Assembly: GCA_936450465.1 (NCBI GenBank)
Contig: OW388291.1
Coordinates: forward strand, 80,365,436 to 80,429,435
DNA: 64,000 bases
Reading direction: 5' to 3'
From: Gibbula magus
Taxonomy: Eukaryota; Mollusca; Gastropoda; Trochida; Trochidae
In this document: in pieces, positions 12,701 to 24,700 of the stretch
How positions within the stretch are numbered: the first letter of the stretch is position 1
Layout: each line of letters starts with the position of its first letter
Position numbers and translations under genes: made by a program
Notes under the pieces: generated by a model
Database searches by the model: none
What the model saw: only the letters and a program-made list of their open reading frames with translations
What the model was told of the DNA's origin: nothing

Positions 12701-15700
12701 TATGTACCATGAGATTCATCACATTGCCTGTTCTCTCTAAGCCTTATACAGTTAGATCAGTGCTGCCAGTGTTTAGTGCAAGGCAGAGTCTATTACATAA
12801 TTTGGCTGTAAAAGCACAGCTGGCTTCAGTGGCTTGTAACCAGAGCCAAGGGGTCAGAATATTGCATAATCTCCTGTGTGTTGACCTTGCTAAGTGCTCT
12901 CTCTCACTTTCAAGACGAAGATTTGTCAGGGCTAGGGATTGTGCATTATATTGAGACAATATATTTCTGTCTTCATCATCAAACAATATTAACCCTGATG
13001 AGCTACATAGCCCATGGCTCTATTTTTTTTTTGTCAAAGGTCAACGACAAACTGAGAAAGTAAATAAGAAATGATGATCTTTTTGCTCAAATCTGTCCCT
13101 TGTGTATGTTTTGCTCACCTGAACACTTTTCATTTACACTGGAGCAAAGTTGCTTCTTTGTTTTTGGCCTCCTGCCTTTAAACATTTGCACCATAAGATC
13201 TATAGATCAAGTATTTCCTCTAATACAACCCCGGGGTTCTATTTCATTCAGCACCCCCTCACCCCCCGGTTCTATTAGAGACCCGGGTTGTATTGGAGGC
13301 TGGGTTATATTTTTGTCCCCCGCCGCAACGCGGAACGGGGGACTATGTATTCAGCGGCGTCCGTCCGTCCGTCCGTACGTCCGTACGTACGTACGTACGT
13401 CACATTTCTTGTTTACGCGATATCTTATGAAGCGTTACATCCAAAGTCTTCAAATTTGGTTTCTGCCTACATTGTGGGAAGACGCAGACACCAGTCACTT
13501 TTGGTGACCTTGGTCTTATTTTCAAGGTCACCACGACACTTTGACCACTTTTTGAACTCTTGTTTACGCGATATCTCATGAAGCGTTACATCCAAAGTCT
13601 TCAAATTTGGTTTCTGCCTACATTGTGGGAAGACGCAGACACCAGTCACTTTTGGTGACCTTGGCCTTATTCTCAAGGTCACCACGACACTTTGACCACT
13701 TTTTGAACTCTTGTTTACGCGATATCTCATGAAGCGTTACATCCAAAGTCTTCAAATTTGGTTTCTGCCTACATTGTGGGAAGACGCAGACACCAGTCAC
13801 TTTTGGTGACCTTGGCCTTATTTTCAAGGTCACCATGACACTTTCACCACTTTTTGAACTCTTGTTTACGCGATATCTCATGAAGCGTTACATCCAAAGT
13901 CTTCAAATTTGGTTTCTGCCTACATTGTGGGAAGACGCAGACACCAGTCACTTTTGATGACCTTGGCCTTATTTTCAAGGTCACCATGACACTTTCACCA
14001 CTTTTTGAACTCTTGTTTACGCGATATCTCATGAAGCGTTGCATCCAAAGTCTTCAAATTTGGTTTCTGCCTACATTGTGGGAAGACGCAGACACCAGTC
14101 ACTTTTGGTGACCTTGGCCTTATTTTCAAGGTCACCACGACACTTTGACCACTCTTTGAACTCTTGTAAAGGCGATATCTCATGAAACATTGCATCCAAA
14201 GTCTTCAAATTAGTTTTCAGCCTACATTGGGGAAAGACACAGACATCAGTTTATTTTGGTGACCTTGACCTTATTTTCAAGGTCACCGCAACACTTTGAG
14301 CACTTTTCTAACTCTTGTTATCACCATTTATTATGACCGGTTGGACCAAATGTTTTCAAATTTGGTGTCAGTCTACATTGGAGGATGACGCAGACGCCAG
14401 TCGATTTGGTGACCTTGACCTTATTTTCAAGGTCACTACAACACTTTGACCACTTTTAGAACTCTTATTAACACGATATATCATGAACCAAAGTAGCTCC
14501 AATGGTGTGTCTTACTAACTCAATGTCACCGGCGTCGATTTGGTGACCTTGACCTTATTTTCAAGGTCACTACAACACTTTGACCACTTTTAGAACTCTT
14601 ATTAACACGATATATCATGAACCCAAGTAGCTCCAATGATGTGTCTTACTAACTCAATGTCACCGGCGGGGGACATTGCCATGTTAGTGGCAAACACTTG
14701 TTTCAGACATGAATTGACGTTTCTATCTTCTTGGTGTGATTTATTTACTGCTATTACTTCTAAACTTTGATCAGTGCTATTTGTTCACTTATATTGTTTA
14801 TAATTATACCCCCGCTACGAAGTAAGAGGGGGTATATAGCGGTCATTCCGTCCGTCCTTCCGTCCGGTTATTTTTCTCAAAAACCATCAAAGGTACATCA
14901 ACCAAACTTTGTACAGTTGTTAACCATGTTCTTCCGATCGCGCACAGACAATTTTCAATTTTCTGAGATTTATATTTTTTGTCGTTTCCATGGAAACGTC
15001 ACTTTTTGGACTGAGTTTTATTGTGTTCAATGGGGACAAGTTGTCTTGGATACCGTTCAACCTAGGTGTATGAAATTTTGGTTGTGAGTACTCATGACCA
15101 TACTCTTTATCGAGTTCGAAAACCAGTTCCGAAATATTATTTTTTACGGAGTTATGGCCCTTGAATTCGAAATTGAACTTAGTACCAAAAGAACTGTGAT
15201 GCTCCAATGTGGACAAGTTTTCTCGGAAACTATTACATCTAAGTGAATGAAATTTAATATGGAGATAGTCCAGATGATACTCTTCAACGAGTTCGAAAAC
15301 CAGTTCCGAAATATTATTTTTTACGGAGTTATGACCCTTGAATCCGAAATTAAACTTAGTACCAAAAGAACCGTGATGCTCCAATGTGGACAAGTTTTCT
15401 CGGAAACTATTACATCTAAGTGAATGAAATTTAATATGGAGATAGTCCAGATGATACTCTTCAACGAGTTCGAAAACCAGTTCCGAAATATTATTTTTTA
15501 CGGAGTTATGGCCCTTGAATCCGAAATTAAACTTAGTACCAAAAGAGCTGTGATGCACCAATTGGGACAAGTTTTCTCGGCAACTATTACATGTAGGTGA
15601 ATGAAATTTTACATGAAGGTAGTCCAGATGATACTCTTCATTGAGTTCAAAGTCCAGTTCAGAAATATTATATTTTGCAGAGTTATGAAGCCCTTGAATC

Positions 15701-18700
15701 TGTAATTGAACTTGGTACAAATTACCGGTGTGATGCTCTAATGGGAAATATTAAGTTACATCTGGGTGAATGAAATTTTGTAACAACAGTCAGTTCCTAA
15801 AATTACTTTGGACAATATTATGATGCTTGAAGCTGTTTGATAAACATATTAACCTTCACATCTATAATTCTCAATTAACGGATAGCAGATGGCGGGGGTA
15901 TGTGAGCCATGCTCACTATTTCTTGTTAGCATTTGAATGTAATTGAGATCTTTACTATAGTGCAAAACTGTAGAATAAAAAGATGTTAATTAATGAAGTT
16001 ATGATTAATTAAGTATTTTCTTATTGGCCGAGTTACAGGTCTCTGGGCCGTTGTATTGGCCTCGACTTCATTTTATGCCGATACAACGGACCTGTTACTG
16101 GGCTCAATACAAATTAACTTGATTAATAACATGATATAACAGCACATTAGGCTGGGAACCTCTGTAAGGTCCAATCTAATATCAACTTGTATTTAAACAC
16201 ACTTATCATTATTGCAGAATAAGAAAATTACAATCTCCTAACAAATGACACAAATGTGGTAAATTTTGGATGAATTGTAAATTGTAAGTGATATAAAAAG
16301 ATAAATTATGATCACTGTATAAATGTACTCACCTTACATATAAACAACATGTTCAAGATAATCCCTGCATTCTTTCCCTCTTGTTCCTAATCCCCCATAA
16401 GTATCCTGCTGCACCTCGACCTCTTGTACCCTAGTAAGGACTCATTCGTCTTGAGAAAGGTAATGAGAAAGTTATTGATTGAAGCCGGCCAGGTGTAATT
16501 GTGAGTGCATTGTTAACGAGTTGTCAAGATATTGATCTGTGTTTACCTTGATCACCTTTATTGACTTATGTCATGCTTTATGCTCATTGATTATTTATTG
16601 ATTTTCTTAACCTGTAATCAATACCTCTTAATTGAACATTTGTAATACTTATTTTTTAAAGGAAAAACAAATATTAAAATTTGAAATTCAGACCCTGCTT
16701 AACCCTCTTCCTGCTTGTCAAAGAATATTCAGAGAATTCCTAATTATACCACAGCCTATCACAGATGACTGGTTTCCTATATTAGCTAGACTTCAAGCAG
16801 CCTTTATGGTTCTAATTTAATTAAGTCATAACAACGCTTAAAAATGTTCAATCTAGTTTAAGTTCAATCATTTGATCCATAAATATTTCATTATGTGTAA
16901 CTATTGTTTCTTCTTTGAGTGGCATTTTATAAGTTGGAAGTCAAATAAGGACAAGTGTACGGATGACAACTTCTCTATGTTGTTTGTTAAAGCTGATAGA
17001 AGAATAGTACAACAGAAATAGAAGGATCTGACTATTTTAACCCTTTAACCCTTACGTTGCGTATATATATTTTACCCTTTTTAGCCCCTGTGGCGGAATT
17101 TACAGGCTCGCAGCTCGCAGCAGTAGTTTGAGCTTAGGCACTAACGAGCTCTGCTGGCGGAATTTCCAGGCGGCGATTCCGGTACCGTTTTTACGAAATA
17201 TACCGCATCTACATGGCGAATACGGGCTATATACGGGCGTTGAATACAAATTCAAGTCGCGGCACCCGTACACAAATGGTTGCTTTATACCCGCATCTTT
17301 GAATTATTTTTTTACGATTTTTCTTTACTTTTCTATTACTTTGTAAAGATTGTCTTTAATTCGGGCCTTATAACATCATGAATTTGGAGCGCGCTACTGA
17401 AATTTTTATATGGACTTGAAGACCAGATGTTTGTCTTTACAATGATATAAAAAATATTAGAATGCGACCTATGGTTATAATTCTATTGTCATCTAAAGTT
17501 TGTCTTTATTTCCAGCTTCATGAAATCAAAACTCCTGAGCGCGCATATTGCGAAATTTATATGTGCTTGTAGATAGTTTATTCCTCTTTACAATGACGAA
17601 AAAATTATTAGAATACGACTTATGGTTCAGAAAATATAACCAACCAAAGGAGAGTGACGCTACCCCGACAGTACCACGTGAATGGTCCCGACGCGCACCA
17701 AGTTACTGGCACTGCTTGGTCCCCCCGGGACTGTGCTAATTACAGTACCGTTACCTCCTCGAGACCTCCTCGAGACCTCCTCGAGGGTGCCAGAGCCGAG
17801 CGCGCGTGGAACTAATGGGTACTAATGAGCACAGCATACACTAATCACCGCGGCGAACGCAATACATGTTGCGCGGTGTAAAGTTTGTCTTTATTTCCAG
17901 CTTTATAAAATCGTAAATTATTTCGCGCGCATGCGAAACACGTATGTACTTGAAGACAATTTATTCCTCTTTACAATGATATAAAAATTATTGGAATACG
18001 TCAAATGGTTCGCAATATATGAAGAGCGCAAGGAAGGCACCCCCAGTACTTAGAAAATTCATTTTTGAAAAACTAACTTTTTGCGACATCTGGCGCATCA
18101 TTTGCCGCATGTTTATTTTTCGGTGCGCATATACATATGATACATGGAATTGAAGACAATTTATTGCTCTTTACGATGATGTAAAAAGAAAAAAAATGCG
18201 CAACTTCGTTCGGAAGCTATAGCGGGCCAAATGAAGGTACCCTCGGTACTTTGAGGCAACTTTTTGACTATCGCGCATATCGGGGCACGTGCCGCAACTT
18301 TAGTTTTTCGTGCGCATGTATAAAATTTATATTGAATCAAAGCCGAATCTTTCCTCTTTACCCCATGTAAGTTTTATGAAAATCGGCCACCCGGTTCAGC
18401 ATTTATTGGTGTTTTTTATGATGCGGTTCTGGCTGAACTTCCAATGAAAGCTCGCATTCACTTTCTCTGTCTCTTTGATAAAATAAAAAATATTTTATTT
18501 GCAATGACATGTATTACAATGAAATTACAATGCATTTACGTACAAATATACACAATATTTACCTGCGGTTGTGCGCAGAACAGCTTTAGGGACCTAACAA
18601 GGTATGTATATAATGTGTATATACTGGTTGTCCACACTTCGGCTCTCTTTACTTTCAATTTTCTTCTTCTTCATTCCCTTCTTCATTTCTTTCTTTTTCC

Positions 18701-21700
18701 GTGGCAGTGATGTAAGCCCTGGAATAGTCAGTGGCGGTGTGGTACAGTTTGAAGCATGGTGCGGCGCACAGAGAAACATTACAATCTGTACATTCATAAG
18801 AAGACTCTCTGCCTACTCGTTTTTTCTTCCTTGCTGGCCCATTGCCTTCTTCAATCTGTTTTGCGAGGACGGCGCGTTTTGCCTTAGAGCATACCACACA
18901 CATCCTTGTGACGTTTTTCTTCCTTCCGACAGGCTCAATCTTCGTCGGAAAGTGACGTCCATGAAGACGAGTGACACTCTCGTCGCTCGTGCTCGGCCGA
19001 CCACGGGGACGTCTGCAAAGTGATGGAACTTGTTCCTTGTCCGCAAATGTTACTATATGTTGCGCCAAAGCCTTCCTGTATTCCCGACTTGTTTTTAGAG
19101 GTTTATCTTTGCTGTATTCTTTATAAACGATGTAAGAGTTCAACATGGCAACGTTGAGAACGTGAAACCAAACCCGTTTCCACCACTTCAGGGTCTTCAC
19201 TCGGAACGGCGTGTACGACAACATCTGGTCGGCCCGATCAACACCTCCCATGTACTTGTTGTACGTTGTTACAATGCGCGGCTTGAGAACTGGTTCCCCT
19301 GTTGCCCGGTTCTTCTTCCCTGTTTGTTCAAGTTGTGTATCTTCAACAGTAGACATGAGTAGCACTGATTTTCTATCTTCATAGCGAAGAACGAGTAGGC
19401 CATGGTTGTGAGAAACTGTCATGTCCCCTTGCTTGGCTTTCTTTTTAGGTTTCTTGACTGAATCAGGAAGTCCCTTTCGATTGGCTCTCAACGTCCCCGT
19501 GGCACCTATTCCCCGCTCCCACAAATTTATGTACAGATTTGTGGACGAATAGTAGTTGTCCATAAAGATGTGATGCCCCTGTCCAACGTAGTCGTTCACC
19601 AAGTCCATGACTACATCATAAGTTTTGCCACCTTCAGAAACCGGTTCATTCGTTTTTCCAGTGTAGAGTTTGAACTTGCAAACGTATCCGTTGTGCGAGT
19701 CACACAACATGAAAGCCTTTATCCCATACTTCTTAGGCTTGTCGGGAAGATAAACTTTGAAAGATAAGTTACCTTTCCAGGGCACCATGCCCTCGTCGAC
19801 TGAAATGTTTTGATGCGGTTTATACACTCTTGAAAAACGGTGAACTATCCGGTTATACAAGTGTCCCAGTTTATTTATTGGTGAAAAGCACGGGGTGTTA
19901 CGGCCCGGCATCCTCCTGTTGTCAGCCAAGTGTAGGTAGGTTATAAGAAGCCAAAACCTGTCTCGGGGCATGCACTTGGCGAAGAAAGGTGTTGAGGTAA
20001 CATCACTTGTTGACCAGTAATCAGCAAAGTTTCTCTGCACAACCAATGACATGGCAATTGTCATGGCTACAAATACCTTCATCTCTTCTGCATTAGTGTC
20101 TTGCCACTGTTGCATTCTTGAACGGGGTCTTAGAATTTTGTCCTCCATTGCTTGTTTGAAATATCTATTGGTTTCCGTTGCCATATCCTCATAGTCATCA
20201 TTATGTATAAACAAATTGAAAAAGTCAATAGGTTCAGGGTTCTCAGGAAGTTCTATGAACTGGCGCAACCCAGTTTGACCAGTGAAAGGCAAGTTTACAC
20301 GTGGCCGCGGACCATCCACCCACTCATCAAACGTCTGTGAATTATCATGATTATATTGTGGTATTTCGGCAAACTCCTCCTCAAAACCACTAAAGTCTTC
20401 TTCGGCTAGAATCTTTCTGGCAATCTCTGTCTCTATATCACTCAGAGCATCTGTGTCACCATGTTCACTATCTATTACAGTGTCCCGATCATATGCATCA
20501 TCACTGTCTAAACCACTGCTACCATCACTGTCAGTTGACTCCATATCAGAGGCTTCATCAGCATGGATCTCGTTGATGAAGTCGTCGTCGCTTGAAACGG
20601 CTTCAAAGCTGCGTGTCCTAGTATGCAACGTCCTAGGCCGTCGCAGGGCCTTGCGTCCACGTCCGCGCAGCATTCTGCTTCAACCTGTAAATGATTGAAA
20701 ATGCGTTAGATGTATGCAACATATAACATGTGATTAGAGACAATAAACATACAGAGATAATGAATGTGAGCTTCATGGACGTTCATTTGCCAGTTTCAGA
20801 ACCTCCCGGCGCATCTAGGACGACTGCGCCGCAAGCGCCGACGGCGCCGACGGCTTCTGACATCGCGCCGATTTTTCCGACGCATATGTCAAACGGACCA
20901 TTTTCTGATTTCCTCGGCGACGTGTAGCACCGGGCGCGAGGCCCGGAAAATAAACTACTATGTCAGGGAAGCTCGGGTTGTCAGTTGCCGAATGACTTCT
21001 CTTTTCGAGAAGCAGAGCATCCAAGGAGCGGTCTCTCGAGGCGGAGCCCGGACCCATGGGAGCATACTCCCATGCTCTCCGGGAATTCCCGTCCCCGTCT
21101 TCCGCGGCGGACCCCGGATTCAATCGCGGGACAGGTTTCCCATGTTCTCTTTTGAGAACGAGAGACTCCGAGGAACAATCCTATGGGACGAACCCCGGAT
21201 TCTATTGGGAATGGGTTCCCATGCCCTCTCGACATAAATAGCAGAAACCTTCATACCTCGGAATGACACGAACCTTTATTTCAAAGTAGAAAAAAAATAA
21301 TAATTTGCACAAAAAGTTTGGGGGGTGGCGACCAAAAGCGGGGGGGTCCGCGCACCCCCCGGTAGATATTTATACTTGTGGGTCGGTCCCGAAGATGACG
21401 GACCACGCCCATGTTCATGGGAATTTTTTCTCATTATGTCATAGCGAATCCCGTCGGAAATTCCCCTGCTCACGAAAAAACTAATACCTAAAAAAGTAAT
21501 TGTGATACAAAAGAACTTTGGTAATAAAAGTGGTGAGGAATCAAATTCTCCATCTGCTCAGTTCAGTCCGCTACACATATAAATAATTCTTCAAAACTTA
21601 TTGAATGAAACGTCTTTTATTCAATAATGTAAAAGATAAAATAATAAATTCAATTCAAATGGTTTGGAAAGGTGCGCCCTCGCATTTGAATTTTAGAAAT

Positions 21701-24700
21701 AAAAACCTTTCGCAAATGGCATCAGTAACAAAAATGTTCACGCATTTTTAGAAACTCCGAAAAGTGAAATATTTTCCTGAGAAAATATTCCCACGAAAAG
21801 GCTTTTCCCCGAGCGGCGGGTCCCGTACTCAAATATATTTTCACTTTTATGTTATATTTTTTTTTCCAAAACTGGAAACAAAATTCCGTCATGACAGTTG
21901 TTAATCGTTTATAAAGCTCTATATTTGCGTATCAAAAGAACAGTATTTTAGTTATATATTATCATACTTCTTCACTTATGCGTACATCAATATTGCGGCT
22001 CTTCGCGCATGCATAGTTCTTCCCAAAAACATGCGCATTATATCTGGAATTAAAGACAATGTTTTTCTCTTTACAATGATGTAAAAATTATTAAAATAGG
22101 ACTTGCGGTTCAAAAGTTATGAAGTGCGAAAATTATACCTTTTGGCGCGGCGCTTTGCGCATGCAGAGTTCTTCCCGAAAACATGCGCATTATACATGGA
22201 ATTGAAGACAATGTTTTTCTCTTTACAATGATGTAAAAATTATAAAAATCGGAGGACTTGCGGTTCACAAGTTATAAAGCCCGTAATGATGGTATATGCT
22301 AAGAGCGCCACTTATTCAAAGCCGAATATCACCTTCTGCGCGACACCTGGCGCATCAAAAGTTATTGCCGAAAATACACGTATTTTATATGGAATTGAAG
22401 ACAATTCTTTTATCTATATACTGATAAAAAAATTATGAAAATATCCCAAGTAGTTTCTTAGAAATAGAGCGCCGAGGCATGTTGGGGTAAATGCGCCACA
22501 TGTATCAAAATTCAAAAGTGCGAAAGTCGGCTATCTCTGTGCGATTGCTGTATTTTCAGTTATGTTAGCGCAATTGCGATTTTTATATGGGAATAAAGGC
22601 CATTCTTTCCTCTTTATTTTGGTATAAAAAAAAATGAAAACAACCAATTGGTTCATATGATACGAAGTGCGAGAGAAAGGTTGCTTATCGCAATATCTTC
22701 CCGTAATTAGAAGCTATCTGCCCATGTGGCGAGATGCGAGACAGATAAGCATAGGCTATCTGCCCATGTGGCGGGATGCGAGACAGATAAGCCTGTACGG
22801 GCCTATCTCACCCCGGGGCAGTGCAGACACTTAGGTGCTAATTAGCCGCCGAGCAGTGTAGCCATCGGAGCGAAGCAGGACAAAATTGGCCTTTTGTAAA
22901 GCTAATTATCGATGCGTTACGGGTCAACAATGCACACGCAAATTGGTGTGAATTTTGCTGGACGTTCTGACCAGACACTGAAGAAAGTTTTATTCTCATT
23001 GCGGGTTGCGAGGCATAAATACAGCCATTCTCATGCAGCGAGTCGCGGAAACAATCGACTCGGGACCCGGTATGGCAGATAGCACAGTACATAGACAGCC
23101 GTGAATTATTCTAAGTAAGCGATCCGGGATCCGTATACAGACACCTCGGAATCGCTTATAGCCCGCCCGGATAATTCCGGGACCCGCATGTTAAGGGTTA
23201 ACAGCAGCTCCTGGAATATTCTAACTTAAATTAATCTTAAACTGTGGCCAGTCCCAAATTATGCCCTATCTTATACGATCAGGTTGTGATTCCTGTGAAA
23301 TTAACCACTGAGATTCGTTAGTGCTAATTATTTTGGCTGTTAAAATGGATGAAAATTGGCTATTTTCATGTCTTTGTCATTATTTTCTGTATTATGTCAA
23401 CATACAGTGTATAATTAAGATCTCTCCGCCAGCCCATAATCAGGCAACTTTTGGTTCCGGTTGGTAACTATTTGAGGTTTTTATCTTAATTTTACAGTTT
23501 AAATTGACAAAATAACACCTTTCAGCCGGCTGGCTACTTTTCAAGCTTATTTTATACACTGTAATATATTTCATAATAACTTAGAAAAATTAAACAAAAT
23601 GTCAGAATATAAGGGACACATGTAGTGCGATACAGTATAATCTAAAGAAATATTAGCTGATTTCCAGATAGCTTACAAACTAAATCAAGTTAAGCGGATT
23701 ATGCTGAGCTAAGCTTCTCCATAATAATTGTATTTTCCTAATATAATCTCTCCATGGCCATATCGATAGTGAATTCCTCAGTGTCAGACGTTGGTTTGAT
23801 AATCAGTTTAATATATTTGTCTTCATGCCTATCTGTTCGTATAAGTTGGTTTTGATGTCATATTACAAGATTATATAAGTTATGATTAAGTTAATATTTT
23901 ATACTAGTCTTTAGGGTTTGAATCCTGTCAGGGGTTTGGCAACTTAATTTGTCTGCTGTAGCAAACTCTTCAATATGCAGAAAGATTTGTATGCAGTGTT
24001 ACACTAAATCTCAGCACAATACAACCCATGGTTCAGTAGCCCCAACCGATGCTCGTAGGTTTTCGCTGCAATGGTGTTGTTGGTTTCTCCCTGCAGTAAT
24101 GCTACTGCCATTTCGAAGCCGGGTATATAGGTTATATTATATTTTCAGTGGTGAAATACAGCTTAAATTAATAAAATCTGTATTTTCACTGAGTGAAATA
24201 ACATGTTATTCAGCTCAGTAAAATAACACGTTCAATCTTATGACGTCATCGTAACAATAGGATGATGTCATAAAAAGACTGCGATAAAGCAAGGTCATGG
24301 ATGCTTCATTCATGAAATTAATGTTATTTAGAAACTGTGCATAATTTCTTAAATCTAATAAATAGAATATTTGACATTTCTTGTCAAATACCATGTATAT
24401 CTCATCTCGTGAAGTAGAAATAGTATATTTACATTCATGGCTGGGCCACTCGTGAAATTATACATTTCTACCTCACTTGATGAGATATACATGGTAATTT
24501 CAACGAGAAATTTAAAATATCCTCTATATATTTATTTAATCACCCCGTTCCCCTTAATCCTTGAGGCTATACAATATATTTGCAGGAGAGCAGGAAGGAG
24601 TGGAGGACATCACAGGTCTGGTGCTGGCCGCCAACAGTCCGGGGCGAGGTGTAGACTGGAAGCTGGCCTATCAGGAGCTCAAACACCTCATACTGACCAT

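Larger units (their letters stand above)
17049..23197 (-). mobile_element. Complete autonomous-looking piggyBac transposon (6.1 kb)
   Basis: The left end CCCTTACGTTGCG (17049) and reverse-complemented right end CCCTTAACATGCG (23197) form a short imperfect TIR. Each is flanked by TTAA (17045-17048 and 23198-23201), the diagnostic piggyBac target. It carries an uninterrupted transposase on the minus strand. Both flanks hold degenerate repeats of a module containing GAAGACAATTTATTCCTCTT and ACAATGATGTAAAA: about 17405, 17575, 17955, 18155, 18345 on the left and 22055, 22205, 22395, 22600 on the right, all in the same orientation. A 12-bp GACCTCCTCGAG triplication is at 17758-17786 and a 40-bp duplication (CTATCTGCCCATGTGGCG) at 22708-22790. 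Confidence 0.85.

Noticed and set aside
14920..15720. 266-codon open frame on the minus strand
   Set aside because: It lies wholly in the HINE-C tandem core; the 177-bp period is a multiple of three, so the frame repeats. No domain, and the translation is three to four near-copies of one segment.
20815..21241. Overlapping frames on both strands in the GC-rich part of piggyBac
   Set aside because: They overlap one another in several frames, have no domain and lie in the presumed transposase leader.
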